A stretch of 62,705 nt of DNA from Planctomyces sp. (GTDB lineage Bacteria; Planctomycetota; Planctomycetia; Planctomycetales; Planctomycetaceae), in the NCBI GenBank assembly GCA_016795105.1, contig JAEUIH010000043.1, forward strand, positions 1 to 62,705. Reading direction: 5' to 3'. The first letter of the stretch is position 1. Each line of letters begins with the position of its first letter. The position numbers and the translations under genes are program-made. Shown here piece after piece: positions 46,350-55,496 of this stretch. Under the pieces are notes generated by a model, which searched no databases, had not been told where the DNA came from, and saw only the letters and a list, made by a program, of their open reading frames with translations.

Positions 46350-46380
46350 GCGGACGGCACTCGGAGAGTGCCTGCTACTT
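46350..46380. repeat. REP-like element, family 1, single arm
   Basis: GCGGAC then the stem GGCACTC-GGA-GAGTGCC followed by TGCTACT. It ends 19 bp before the start codon of the nucleotide-sugar dehydrogenase, so it would be in that gene's leader if transcribed. Confidence 0.8.
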
Positions 46381-46399
46381 TAACGACAGATCAAATGCT

Positions 46400-47749
46400 A
46401 TGAATCAGAACACATTGCCGTCAGCCGCAGATTCTCTCCTCAGCAAAATCGAAGACCGGACAGCTCGAGTCGGTATCATTGGTCTGGGATATGTAGGTCT
46501 GCCACTCATCAGCGCGTTTACTCGAGCCGGCTTTCGATGCATCGGGTACGACGTTGATCCACGAAAGATACAGTCGCTCAAGGCGGGGAAGAGCTATATC
46601 AAGCATATCGAGTCGGAGGTGATCTCTCGATGGCTACGGGACGAGCTTCTGGACCCGACGGAAGATCCGGGACGGCTTCACGAAGCCGACATCCTTCTGA
46701 TTTGTGTTCCAACACCGCTGAATTCCAGCCGGGATCCCGACCTGGAGTACGTTGAATCAACATCGCGATCGATTGCACTCACGCTGCGACCCGGACAACT
46801 GGTCGTGCTTGAAAGTACGACGTACCCAACAACGACACGTGACGTGATGGCCCCGATCCTTGCGAACAATTCGAAGGGACTGATCGCGGGCAGAGATTAC
46901 TTTGTGGCCTACAGTCCGGAACGTGAAGACCCTGGGAACCCCAATTTTACGGCAGCCGGCATACCAAAAGTTGTTGGCGGACTCGACGACGTCAGCTGTG
47001 ATCTTGCGTGTGCCCTCTATTCGAAAGCCATCGTTCAGGTGATTCGAGTCTCGAGTGCCGAAGTAGCTGAAGCCTGCAAGATCCTTGAAAACACCTATCG
47101 AGCCGTCAACATAGCGATGGTGAATGAACTCAAAATGCTGTTCGATCGAATGGGCATTGATATTTGGCAGGTGGTGGATGCGGCGAAGACAAAGCCGTTT
47201 GGATTTCAGGCGTTCTATCCTGGCCCGGGTCTGGGAGGACACTGCATACCGATCGACCCCTTCTATCTGAGCTGGCTGGCTCGGAGACAGGGAATGTCTA
47301 CACGATTTATTGAACTCGCCGGCGAAATCAATACTTCGATGCCGAGGTATGTTGTTTCGCGTCTGACAGAATTTCTGAATGATCAGGGGAAGGCGGTACG
47401 AGGAAGTCGCATTTGTCTGCTGGGGGCAGCCTACAAGAAGGATGTTGATGACCCTCGAGAAAGTCCGTCGTTTGAATTGATGGAACTACTGACAGCCCGA
47501 GGAGCCATCATTTCTTACAACGATCCCCACATCCCGGTGCTCCCGAAAATGCGGCACTACGAAGTTCCGGCACTTACGAGTACACTGCTAACGCCAGAAT
47601 TTCTCAGCAGCCAGGATTGTGTTCTGATTGCCACAGATCATTCAGCGTACGACTACGACCTGATTGTTCAACACGCCGAAATGGTTCTGGATACCCGCAA
47701 CGCGACTCGGAATGTTCGAGATGGAAGAAACAAAATCTTCAAAGCCTGA
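46400..47749 (+). CDS. nucleotide-sugar dehydrogenase (WbpA-like UDP-HexNAc 6-dehydrogenase)
   Basis: Oxidises a UDP-sugar C6 alcohol to a uronic acid with NAD. The 449-residue protein contains the N-terminal Rossmann motif VGIIGLGYVGLPL (24-36), ICVPTPLN, the central domain (EACKILENTYRAVNIAMVNE), the catalytic cysteine near residue 281 in GPGLGGHCIPIDP, and the C-terminal domain motif AYKKDVDDPRESPS. The combination fits the WbpA/UDP-GlcNAc 6-dehydrogenase branch better than UDP-glucose 6-dehydrogenase. A role in polysaccharide or glycan synthesis is likely, although no glycosyltransferase cluster is adjacent. Confidence 0.9.
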   Translation: MNQNTLPSAADSLLSKIEDRTARVGIIGLGYVGLPLISAFTRAGFRCIGYDVDPRKIQSLKAGKSYIKHIESEVISRWLRDELLDPTEDPGRLHEADILLICVPTPLNSSRDPDLEYVESTSRSIALTLRPGQLVVLESTTYPTTTRDVMAPILANNSKGLIAGRDYFVAYSPEREDPGNPNFTAAGIPKVVGGLDDVSCDLACALYSKAIVQVIRVSSAEVAEACKILENTYRAVNIAMVNELKMLFDRMGIDIWQVVDAAKTKPFGFQAFYPGPGLGGHCIPIDPFYLSWLARRQGMSTRFIELAGEINTSMPRYVVSRLTEFLNDQGKAVRGSRICLLGAAYKKDVDDPRESPSFELMELLTARGAIISYNDPHIPVLPKMRHYEVPALTSTLLTPEFLSSQDCVLIATDHSAYDYDLIVQHAEMVLDTRNATRNVRDGRNKIFKA

Positions 47750-48683
47750 TTCAAAGCCTCGCAGGTTCAGATGGATGAAAAAGCTGTTGCTGTTCTGTAC
47801 GGTGGTTCTGTCGATTCTTGCCGCAATGGGTGGCGTCTTTTACTGGTGGTGGTTCAAAGCGCCCTCGACACTGACAGCCGCAGTGCAATATGGCGAGCGG
47901 GATGGTAAGCCGCTGTTAATGGATGTGCTTCAGCCACCAAATCCTAACGGAGCCGGCGTGATACTAGCCGTCAGTGGTGGCTGGAAGTCCAATCAGGATC
48001 CCATCCAGCCGTTTCTGATAGCGCCGTTTGTTCGACGAGGATATACGGTGTTTGCCGTGCGACACATTTCGCAACCGGAATGCACCATTGGCAATATAGT
48101 GGAAGATATGAAACGGTCGGTTCGGTTTGTCAGGCATCACGCGGAAGATTACGAAGTCGACCCGGATCGTCTGGGCGTGATCGGCGGCAGCTCCGGAGGC
48201 CACCTTTCTCTGATGCTCGGAACCTGCGGCGGTCCCGGTGACCCGGCAGCTTCAGATACGGTGGATCGTGAATCGAGTGCAGTGCAGTGTGTGGCCTGCT
48301 TCTATCCGCCGACAGACCTGCTGAACCTCGGTGCATCGACAGAAAACACAGGCGACGGTGGCCCTCCGAAGAGCTTCAAAAAAGGCTTCGGACCGAGAGC
48401 AGAGAACCTTGAAGACTGGAAAGTGCTGGGCCGCGAGCTATCACCGATTTATCACATTACCGACGCGATGCCGCCTACGTTTATCGTTCACGGCGACGCG
48501 GACACGCTCGTACCACTGGATCAGTCCGAACGATTCCGGGATGAAGCAATAAAACGGGGCCGCAATGTGGTACTGGAAGTCCGTCCCGGCAAACCGCACG
48601 GCTGGCCCACGATGATCTTCGACATCATCCGCTTCGCTGACTGGTTCGACCTGCATCTAAAAAATACTCATGACAAAATGTAG
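47721..48683 (+). CDS. membrane-anchored alpha/beta hydrolase (esterase-like)
   Basis: A 320-residue protein. A basic N-terminus and one hydrophobic helix (KLLLFCTVVLSILAAMGGVFYW) anchor it in the membrane with the enzyme outside. The alpha/beta hydrolase fold has an oxyanion/strand region VILAVSGGW, the nucleophile elbow GGSSGGHLSL, the acid in HGDADTLVP and the histidine in GKPHGWP. It belongs to the BD-FAE-like/lipase group. The start is uncertain: 47721 overlaps the end of the previous gene by 29 bp, and the ATG at 47775 is an alternative. Co-transcription with the dehydrogenase suggests a role in sugar ester removal (inference). Confidence 0.8.
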   Translation: MEETKSSKPDSKPRRFRWMKKLLLFCTVVLSILAAMGGVFYWWWFKAPSTLTAAVQYGERDGKPLLMDVLQPPNPNGAGVILAVSGGWKSNQDPIQPFLIAPFVRRGYTVFAVRHISQPECTIGNIVEDMKRSVRFVRHHAEDYEVDPDRLGVIGGSSGGHLSLMLGTCGGPGDPAASDTVDRESSAVQCVACFYPPTDLLNLGASTENTGDGGPPKSFKKGFGPRAENLEDWKVLGRELSPIYHITDAMPPTFIVHGDADTLVPLDQSERFRDEAIKRGRNVVLEVRPGKPHGWPTMIFDIIRFADWFDLHLKNTHDKM

Positions 48684-48725
48684 TCATCACGCCGAGCGTG
48701 ACGTCCACCTTCTGCGTGAAGGCTG

Positions 48726-49670
48726 CTATCTGCGTTTCGTCGTTGCTGAAGTGGATTCCCATAGTGAGACAGCAGTAGGCGTTTCGATTCGAATTCGGTA
48801 GCCGTAAAACGTGCTTGCCAGCAGACCGGTATCAACGAACTTGCGGGATTTTGCTTTGACGAAACCGGCATCGGCCCACAGACCGGTGTTCAGATCGAAT
48901 CGCTGAATGTGGACGAGAGCAGTGTCGGCAAATCGCCCGGACCAGGAAATTTCAATAGACGAGCGGGACTTGGCTCGTGCTGCGACGGATCTCGGCGACT
49001 GAGTCGGCGAACCAGTGGTGAGTTCAACGGTCAGCGGAGCACCACCGAAGACATCAAATCGCCAAGGACGAACACGGTAGCTGTAGAGTGCACCGTCCAG
49101 CTGTGTCGAATCGACGTAGCTTGTTGAATCCGGTGGGAGGACGGCGATTACGCTGTATTCGGTAGAGACACCAACTTCGGCTCGCTCGACTTCAAACAGC
49201 GTTTCATTGTTCGCTTCATCGGTCCATGTCAAAGACACAGAACCATCGATGATTTCACCCGCTAAATTGCTGACCTGAAGTGGACGAGCGAAGCTGGTCG
49301 CCGCAGAAGCCGTATTGCTGAAATCGGAAGCACCGTCGGCATTGAAGGCCAGAACACGGTAGACGTATGTTGTGTTCTCTTCCAGCCCAACGTCATTGAA
49401 CGAATTCACGTTGCTGAAAGGAGTCACACCGATCGTGATGAAGTCTACATCTCCGTCCCGTCGCCGCTGGACTTCGAAGCCTGTTTCGTTGAGCGAATTA
49501 TCGATCCAAAACAATGAAATTGACAGATCGCCCGGAAAGCTGGCCTGTGCGGTGAGTTCCAAAGGAGCGTCGGGAACCTGACCAAACGAAGAATCGCAGG
49601 TACCGGTCAGGAGACCAGCAATGAGCGAAAACAGAAATACAAAACGAATCGCTGACATGTTGAACATCAT
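48726..49670 (-). CDS. exported fibronectin type III domain protein
   Basis: A 314-residue protein with a signal peptide at about 1-30. Two clear fibronectin type III domains follow (about 35-125 and 128-215), each with the pattern W...ETGFEVQRR...TTYVYRVLAFN, and a third, weaker one spans 225-312. FN3 modules mediate protein or carbohydrate binding; no catalytic domain is present. A truncated or small surface protein. AAGG precedes the ATG. Confidence 0.85.
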   Translation of the reverse strand: MMFNMSAIRFVFLFSLIAGLLTGTCDSSFGQVPDAPLELTAQASFPGDLSISLFWIDNSLNETGFEVQRRRDGDVDFITIGVTPFSNVNSFNDVGLEENTTYVYRVLAFNADGASDFSNTASAATSFARPLQVSNLAGEIIDGSVSLTWTDEANNETLFEVERAEVGVSTEYSVIAVLPPDSTSYVDSTQLDGALYSYRVRPWRFDVFGGAPLTVELTTGSPTQSPRSVAARAKSRSSIEISWSGRFADTALVHIQRFDLNTGLWADAGFVKAKSRKFVDTGLLASTFYGYRIRIETPTAVSLWESTSATTKRR

Positions 49671-49808
49671 GGAGACCTTCAGGAAGCTTTGAACCGGACG
49701 CGACCAATTGACCGCTTTTCCATGAGTAGCGAAATTGGACCCACAAATCCGCCACCCCGTTTTCTAAATCTCTTCAGCCGTATCCCGAACTCCTGACCAC
49801 CAGCGTAG

Positions 49809-49858
49809 CCAGTGTGATTGATAACCACGGAATACAGGGAAGACGCGGAAAAGCACAA
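49809..49858. repeat. family 3 dispersed repeat (TAACCACGGAATAC)
   Basis: CCAGTGTGATTGATAACCAC followed by GGAATACAGGGAAGACGCGG. Related copies are at 59385 and 62545. It has no palindrome. Similar sequences are frequent in intergenic DNA of planctomycetes in my recollection; origin unknown. Confidence 0.6.
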
Positions 49859-49924
49859 CTGGCTGCAGCAGCGGTTCTTTCGTGCTCGCCATCGAGAGCG
49901 AGTGGCAGGGGAAGGGGAGTCCGG

Positions 49925-49983
49925 GCGGACGGCAGACGGAGTCTGCCTGCTACAGTAGCAGGCACATTCCATGTGCCGTCCGC
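49925..49983. repeat. REP-like element, family 1, complete two-armed copy
   Basis: Left arm GGCAGAC-GGA-GTCTGCC, junction TGCTACAGTAGCA, right arm GGCACAT-TCC-ATGTGCC, outer ends GCGGAC and GTCCGC. The right stem has a third sequence variant with both strands changed. Confidence 0.85.
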
Positions 49984-50030
49984 AATAGGGTGTTGTCGCG
50001 TTTTGTTTTTTTGGTTGGGAGCAGTGCGGT

Positions 50031-50062
50031 GCGGACGGCAGACGGAGTCTGCCTGCTACTTT
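50031..50062. repeat. REP-like element, family 1, single arm
   Basis: GCGGAC then the stem GGCAGAC-GGA-GTCTGCC followed by TGCTACTTT. It ends 5 bp from the stop codon of the AlkD-like gene. Confidence 0.8.
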
Positions 50063-50067
50063 GTTGT

Positions 50068-50775
50068 TCAGCAGCGGGTGTTTTTGCGTTTGGGGGCGAT
50101 GGGACCGCCTTTGCGGGATTTGATCATGTAGGTAGCGGCGTCGGGGATCTTGCAGTCGGTATCGCCCATGTCGACTTCAACGACCCCCATTTTTTTCGCT
50201 GTCTTCATCGCTGCGTCCGCGAGTGGGGCGACGTAGGTGCCAACGCAGATCACAAAGTTGTTCATAGCGTAGCGAGTTCGATTGCCAGCAGATTTCAGTG
50301 CCGTGGGCACAACCCCCAGTAGCTTTTCAAAAATCTCCAGCGGAATCTCGTCGTCCGGAACTGTAGCTGCAACAGAACCAAGTGTTGACCAGCCGGCTGT
50401 TGCCACCAAGTCCTTTTTGGAAGCCGTCCATTTCACCGCCAGTGACACAGCATCGGGATGTTCGGCCGCGACCCATGGAACGGTATAGCCGGCGATCATG
50501 TGCCAGGTTGCTCCACTGGCCCATTGATCCAGCTGCTTCTTTGTCATCTTTCGACCGTCCGCGATCAGGCCGGCAAGGTACATCGCGTCCGAGTTCTTCG
50601 TTGCATACAGCTCAAGTGCCAGCTCCTGCTGGCCCTTGAGTTTCTTCTGCATCGGTTTGAGGTCGCCGACTTTCACTCCAAAAATTGGCTCTGGCGCCCC
50701 ATGCCGCATCAGCGTCCTCTTTGTGGACTCACCGCCCTTCGACTCCAGCTCCTGCATCACTTCTTCAAGTGTCAT
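50068..50775 (-). CDS. DNA alkylation repeat protein (AlkD-like)
   Basis: A 235-residue all-helical protein of the AlkD/DNA alkylation repeat family (HEAT-like), whose members bind alkylated DNA and in some cases act as base-excising glycosylases. Landmarks: GVKVGDLKPMQKKL, LYATKNSDAMYLAGLIAD and DLVATAGWSTLGSVAA. The C-terminus is lysine/arginine-rich (KSRKGGPIAPKRKN). Whether the catalytic aspartate of AlkD is present cannot be decided without alignment. The ATG at 50775 has GGAG 8 bases upstream; the longer start (50799) lacks a site. Confidence 0.85.
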   Translation of the reverse strand: MTLEEVMQELESKGGESTKRTLMRHGAPEPIFGVKVGDLKPMQKKLKGQQELALELYATKNSDAMYLAGLIADGRKMTKKQLDQWASGATWHMIAGYTVPWVAAEHPDAVSLAVKWTASKKDLVATAGWSTLGSVAATVPDDEIPLEIFEKLLGVVPTALKSAGNRTRYAMNNFVICVGTYVAPLADAAMKTAKKMGVVEVDMGDTDCKIPDAATYMIKSRKGGPIAPKRKNTRC

Positions 50776-50818
50776 CTTCAAGTCTCCAGCAACAGTCATT
50801 TGGGACAGGCACTTGTCT

Positions 50819-50881
50819 GATCTGTCTGATCCGTCCGATCCGTCCGATCCGTCCGATCCGTCTGATCTGTCCGATCCGTCG
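50819..50881. repeat. 9 bp microsatellite, seven units
   Basis: Seven head-to-tail units of GATCCGTCC with single-base changes (GATCTGTCT and similar), between the AlkD-like and DUF4432 genes. It reads as a Ser-Asp-Pro tripeptide repeat in one frame, but it lies outside any supported gene. Confidence 0.85.
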
Positions 50882-50901
50882 AACGAAGGTGTCCACCGCG
50901 G

Positions 50902-52098
50902 TTACGGTGCACACCAGGTTGGCAGTGGTGCGGGATGAATGGTTCGAGCAACAGCAACCTGCATCGCAGTGACTTCATCGAGCAGCTTTCGGACGGAGTC
51001 TCTGCCGAGGACTGTTTCAAATTCCAGCCGGAACGTCACGCTGGCCCCCGGTGCCAGCTGAATGACTCGCCCATTCGTTCGCTCGAAGGCTCGAGGATTT
51101 GGGAAGCTGCTTCCTGGTTCAAGTCCGGTAACGTACCCGTCCTGATCGGCCTGAGTACATTTCCACAGAGTGAACCAGGGCAAAGTGGAAGTATCAAATC
51201 GGACTACAAAGGCTCGCTCACAGTCCGGATCGCAGAGCACTCCCACACCATATCCCCGTTCATCATGGACAGGTTTGGAAAAATAGACCTGTTCTGTATA
51301 ACCCGGAGTCGGTCCCTGATAGATGTTCCACATGCTCAGACCTTCGACGGCTCGAGCATTCCTGGGCGCGACTTCCGTGGAAGCTGAATGAAAGGTAGCA
51401 CCGTCTCCCAGGAACGGGCGACCGATGTTGCAGTGATAAAGCATTTCTGATTCGGCGGGTGCCGAACCCAGATTGGTTACGACATCTTCAACAGTGAATC
51501 GACTGCTTCCTGGTTGAGTTCGAAGAGTGGATGTCAGTCGAAGGCGACCTCCAAACAGACAGCCTTCGTCAACGACGCCGGTTACCGAGATCAGTCCGCC
51601 GTTCTCTTCACTGATGGATACCTGCACATCATGTGCAGGAAGATTGGCGATTCGTCCGTGCAGGGGCAGGAATTCTTCGGAGACAATCTTTCCTGCTGCG
51701 TCCCGGCGAACTTCATTCGCGGGAGCTCCATGCCAGCCGAGTCCACATCGACAGATGAGTTCATTGAAGCCGTCGAGCCATCCAATACCGCCCCGACGCA
51801 TGGGGTCGACCCACGAAGGATGAACGGGATTGGAGACGGGTGAAACCCAGTGCAGAGGGACACCGTCGACATCGCCACGCCAGACGCCCATACCACGAGT
51901 CGGCAGCAGGTCGAGCTTCATGCGGCCATTGTTGATAGTGACCACATCTACGCCGTCAGAAACGCCACCTCGAAGTCGCTGCATGGACACAGACCACGGT
52001 TGATCTGTGGCAATCTTCAGGCCTGTGGACGGCGCGTTGAGCGTTGTGGACGTGTCGTGGATATTCCGTTCAGCGCTCAGCAGAGTATGGTTCAGCAT
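50902..52098 (-). CDS. DUF4432 family, aldose-1-epimerase-like protein
   Basis: A 398-residue protein with a galactose-mutarotase-like beta-sandwich fold. It resembles the DUF4432 family, with landmarks VVTINNGRMKLDLLPTRGMG, DGFNELICRCGLGWHG and LYHCNIGRPFLGDG, and a C-terminal VTFRLEFETVLG. Histidines and glutamates at the expected sugar-binding positions (HGRIANLPAH) are present. It probably binds or epimerises a sugar; the substrate is unknown. The protein seems complete with the first ATG. No signal peptide is seen, so it should be cytoplasmic. Confidence 0.82.
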   Translation of the reverse strand: MLNHTLLSAERNIHDTSTTLNAPSTGLKIATDQPWSVSMQRLRGGVSDGVDVVTINNGRMKLDLLPTRGMGVWRGDVDGVPLHWVSPVSNPVHPSWVDPMRRGGIGWLDGFNELICRCGLGWHGAPANEVRRDAAGKIVSEEFLPLHGRIANLPAHDVQVSISEENGGLISVTGVVDEGCLFGGRLRLTSTLRTQPGSSRFTVEDVVTNLGSAPAESEMLYHCNIGRPFLGDGATFHSASTEVAPRNARAVEGLSMWNIYQGPTPGYTEQVYFSKPVHDERGYGVGVLCDPDCERAFVVRFDTSTLPWFTLWKCTQADQDGYVTGLEPGSSFPNPRAFERTNGRVIQLAPGASVTFRLEFETVLGRDSVRKLLDEVTAMQVAVARTIHPAPLPTWCAP

Positions 52099-52221
52099 CG
52101 GTTGGACAGCCCCGATAAAGAGTCTTCTTCCGAACAGTCGTCCAGCTCAGGACGCCGCCTGTTGTTCGGATCGAAGAATCAGTTTAACGAGCACGGGACT
52201 GCCAGGGGAAATCAAAACACC

Positions 52222-53352
52222 CTAAAGCAGTAATGTGGGGCGGCTAAACAGAAAGCCCTGCACGAGGTCAAACCCGATTTCCCGGCAGACGGTGGCCATT
52301 TCTTCCGTTTCGACACCCTCAGCAACGGTGATTGCACCTTCGCGGCGAATCCCCTGAACAATCGAAGCGAAGAACCGAAACTGCTCCCGGGAAACATGCT
52401 GCAGGTCCGAGATCAGTGCCGAATCGAACTTGATATAGTCGGACGTGGCGCAAATCAGTTCCCGGATCCGAGCCTGGCCTCGTCCGAAGTCATCAAACGC
52501 CAGCCGAACGTTAATGTCAGCAAGTTCCTTGCGGAGTTCTCGGATCAAACCGGGTTCGGTGATCGCCGCTTCATGGATCTCCAGCACCATACCGCGTTCC
52601 GGGTAAGCATCCCGGAGTTCCTGCATCTGCGGCAGGACCATCTGGAGCAGAGGTTCAATCGGATGAGTATTCAGAAACACGGGCTGATGGGCTTCAATTA
52701 CAGTACTGAAGGCCAGAGCTTTGCGACGGCAGAGCATACTCAGCTCAATTTCGCGGCCGGCTTTTCGAGCCTGTTCAAACAGTTTGCCGGCCGTTTCAAG
52801 CCCCGCAAGAGGACAGCGAGCGAGGTATTCGTATCCTCGAACAAAGCCGGATTCGAGACAGTGGATCGCCTGAAAGCAAGGCGACAACTGACTGGCTTTG
52901 AACATCTGCACGAGGCTGCGTTGTGCCTGCAGATCATGAGCGTCATCAACGAAGTTCGTTTTCGTGAGCAATGGCTCAGTGCGAGCAGCCTGTTTCTTCT
53001 GGTGACTTTGTACGCGGAAAAACACATCACCGATTTCAATGACGTCGCCGTCGGACATCATCGTGTCGTGGGAAATACGTTTGCCATTGAGGAAAGTTCC
53101 GTTCGTGCTTCCGGTGTCTCTCAGAAACACAGAGCCGGCACACTCAAGAATTTCAGCGTGAGCCCCACTGACGATCGAGGAGTTGATGCATAATTCGAAG
53201 TCACGACGCCGACCAATACGAAAGCGTGGTCCTCGGATCAGAATGACCTGACTGGTTTCTCCGGGAGTAATCGCACCCGTGAGTGTCCATGTGATGGTAT
53301 CCCCCACCTCTTTTTCTTGAGATTCCGCCCGAGCATGCGCTTTCAGAGGCAT
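52222..53352 (-). CDS. FHA-EAL domain protein (probable c-di-GMP phosphodiesterase)
   Basis: A 376-residue protein if it starts at the ATG at 53352 (AAGGA 9 bases upstream); the frame is open to 53457. The FHA domain (about 35-115) has the phosphothreonine-binding pattern FRIGRRRDF, SxxSGAH and RDTGSTNGTFLNG. The EAL domain (about 140-376) keeps the main catalytic residues: EYLAR (ExLxR), the Asn in FLNTHP, EIHE, DDFGRG, the Lys in YIKFD and EGVET. The EAL triplet itself is changed to EYL but the Glu is kept. It may be a phosphodiesterase controlled by binding a phosphorylated kinase. Divergent from the membrane kinase gene. Confidence 0.88.
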   Translation of the reverse strand: MPLKAHARAESQEKEVGDTITWTLTGAITPGETSQVILIRGPRFRIGRRRDFELCINSSIVSGAHAEILECAGSVFLRDTGSTNGTFLNGKRISHDTMMSDGDVIEIGDVFFRVQSHQKKQAARTEPLLTKTNFVDDAHDLQAQRSLVQMFKASQLSPCFQAIHCLESGFVRGYEYLARCPLAGLETAGKLFEQARKAGREIELSMLCRRKALAFSTVIEAHQPVFLNTHPIEPLLQMVLPQMQELRDAYPERGMVLEIHEAAITEPGLIRELRKELADINVRLAFDDFGRGQARIRELICATSDYIKFDSALISDLQHVSREQFRFFASIVQGIRREGAITVAEGVETEEMATVCREIGFDLVQGFLFSRPTLLL

Positions 53353-53573
53353 TACCAGATTCCTTGAAGCGTTTTCAGAAAAACAATGGACGATTGGGAC
53401 TTTGAAACCTACTTCATGCAGGTGGTAAGCTCCCCCAGGGTTGTGGAAGTCGCTCATTTTCGAAGTGGAAAAGGAAGGTTCTCATCAACCAAACAGAAAA
53501 TTCGCTACAATCGATCCGGTCGCAGAGGGGAAATCCCTGATCTGCGGGCCATACACTTCCGGTAACTTTTGTG

Positions 53574-55337
53574 ATGATTCCAACAGAAACAAAAGAGCAA
53601 CGACGCTGGAATAGCCTGGTTTCAGTACTGAATTTCTTTGGAACCGCGGGTCCGCAAAAACGTCTGGTACCGACGAGCGATGGTTCTGCAGAATCGCCCG
53701 AGCATCAGCTGTTGAGAAGACGAATTCGAGCCGTCGCACTGCTGCTGTTTGCTGCTCGAGTGGCATATATCGCCCGACTCGTGCTTGTGGAAAACAGCAG
53801 TCTGGGATTCAGCGACATCCTCGTCTTTGCAGGTTTGCTGCTGGTGTTTTTTGCAATGCCGGCGCTGCGAAAATCGCCTTTGTACCTGCTTCGGGGAGTT
53901 GAATTCCTGGTTTTTATCGGTATGGCCCTGGATTTCAGCGTGTCGCTCAATGAACGGCTGGCTAGTGTCGCGGAACAGCTGCTGATTGCTCCGGGCAATG
54001 ACCACGCAGCAATTGTCGACCTGGTCGCAGCGATCAAAGACCACATTCTGGCTTTGTTTGCTCTGATGATGATTTATGGGATGTTCATACCAAACACGGG
54101 TCTCCGATCGGCGGGCATGGTCTTGCTGATGGCTGTGATGTCCGCAGCTGTAATCATGTCCAATAAAGAGTCTCGGGAAGGGCTGGAGTCTTTCCGAAAG
54201 TCGAATTCAATGTCGGTGAGCAAGCTTCGCAGCAGCAATCTGTTGAGCCTTGCAATCGGAGCAGGGTGTGCGGTGTATGGGACGATCGTCATCAATCAGC
54301 TCCGACGTCGCGCTCAAAGCGCCGAAGAACTCGGACAGTATCGGCTACGGAGCAAGCTTGGAAGCGGTGGTATGGGCGATGTGTTTCTGGCGGAACACAA
54401 GCTTCTGAGACGCCTGTGCGCGGTCAAGCTGATTCGTGGTGACTATGCGGAAGACCCCACGATGATGGGTCGCTTTGAACGGGAAGTGCAGGCGACAGCG
54501 TCACTGACGCACTGGAATACGATTCAGGTCTTCGACTATGGCCAGACTGATGAAGGTCGGTTCTTTTACGTAATGGAGTACCTCTACGGACTCAACCTCT
54601 ACGAACTGGTGGAACGGTTCGGGCCATTGCCGGAATCCCGAGTCATTTTCCTTCTGGTTCAGGTGTGTGATGCTTTGCGGGAATCCGCGTATCGAGGACT
54701 TGTGCACCGGGATATTAAGCCGAGCAACATCTTTCTGGCAAATCTCGGAAACCGCTGCGATGTTGTAAAGCTGCTCGACTTCGGCCTCGTGAGACCGATC
54801 GCAGCGACGTCTGATGAGAACGACACGCATGCCAACCAGATTAATGGTTCACCTCGATTCATGTGTCCGGAACAGGCGCAGGGTGAAGTGCCCGATATTC
54901 GAGGCGATATGTATTCTCTGGCTGCCGTCGCCTATTTTCTGCTGAGCGGACATCCTCCATTTCGGTCAGACAGTGCTTTGCAGCTGGTGATTTCGCATGC
55001 CTCGAGAATTCCTCCGAATCTGAGAACGATAGGCGTGCCGATTTCCCCGGAGCTGGACTCGATCGTGATGAAATGCCTGGCCAAACGGCCGGAAGATCGA
55101 TTTCAGACTCCCGATGAACTTCAGTCGGAACTGCAGTGTCTGCCATTATATGGTCATTGGACGTGGGAGACTGCGGAATTGTGGTGGCGGCAGAATCTGG
55201 CGGACAACATGGCACCCCAGGAGAGCATACTCACCCAGGTACCTGTCGGCGAGTCGGGGGAACAGGTATCGCCAATGCTGGACAATACGACAGTTTCACC
55301 CACAGATCCGACGCTGATCGATATCTCCCTCAACTAA
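53574..55337 (+). CDS. membrane Ser/Thr protein kinase with N-terminal transmembrane domain
   Basis: A 587-residue protein from the ATG at 53574 (a GTG precedes it at 53571). The N-terminal half has about five or six hydrophobic helices (50-70, 80-97, 107-125, 155-172, 178-196, 222-242). The C-terminal kinase domain (about 256-520) has GSGGMGDVF, the ATP lysine K285, VHRDIKPSN (377-385), DFG (402-404) and the CPEQ in place of APE. This topology is opposite to the usual planctomycete kinases, where the kinase is N-terminal. A possible phosphorylation target or reader is the FHA-EAL protein transcribed divergently from it. A short C-terminal tail follows. Confidence 0.93.
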   Translation: MIPTETKEQRRWNSLVSVLNFFGTAGPQKRLVPTSDGSAESPEHQLLRRRIRAVALLLFAARVAYIARLVLVENSSLGFSDILVFAGLLLVFFAMPALRKSPLYLLRGVEFLVFIGMALDFSVSLNERLASVAEQLLIAPGNDHAAIVDLVAAIKDHILALFALMMIYGMFIPNTGLRSAGMVLLMAVMSAAVIMSNKESREGLESFRKSNSMSVSKLRSSNLLSLAIGAGCAVYGTIVINQLRRRAQSAEELGQYRLRSKLGSGGMGDVFLAEHKLLRRLCAVKLIRGDYAEDPTMMGRFEREVQATASLTHWNTIQVFDYGQTDEGRFFYVMEYLYGLNLYELVERFGPLPESRVIFLLVQVCDALRESAYRGLVHRDIKPSNIFLANLGNRCDVVKLLDFGLVRPIAATSDENDTHANQINGSPRFMCPEQAQGEVPDIRGDMYSLAAVAYFLLSGHPPFRSDSALQLVISHASRIPPNLRTIGVPISPELDSIVMKCLAKRPEDRFQTPDELQSELQCLPLYGHWTWETAELWWRQNLADNMAPQESILTQVPVGESGEQVSPMLDNTTVSPTDPTLIDISLN

Positions 55338-55496
55338 AAGTCTCGGTCTGAATCTCCATGAACTGAGCCAACCGGACAGCTAAGTATCGCCTCGAACTCG
55401 GAATGTCTCTACAATCCCGCCTCTTTCCGGTGGTTTTCCGGACTTTTTTGAATCAGCAGATTCACAGATTTTCCCCCAAAAGCAGCCTACGGTTTC

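Larger units (their letters stand above)
46090..46399. other. divergent intergenic region with two family 1 repeats
   Basis: This 310 bp region separates the aminotransferase from the nucleotide-sugar dehydrogenase gene. It contains two family 1 arms in opposite orientation (46284-46312 and 46350-46380). No gene is seen; promoters cannot be pinpointed. Confidence 0.55.
49671..50067. other. intergenic region with repeat elements
   Basis: A 397 bp region that holds a family 3 copy (49809-49858), a complete family 1 element (49925-49983) and a single family 1 arm (50031-50062). No protein is recognised in the open frames through it. Confidence 0.6.

Noticed and set aside
55338-55496. Cobalamin or SAM/SAH riboswitch before metH
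   Set aside because: The 159 bp leader shows no B12-box-like sequence, no long conserved stems and no terminator; nothing supports a riboswitch.
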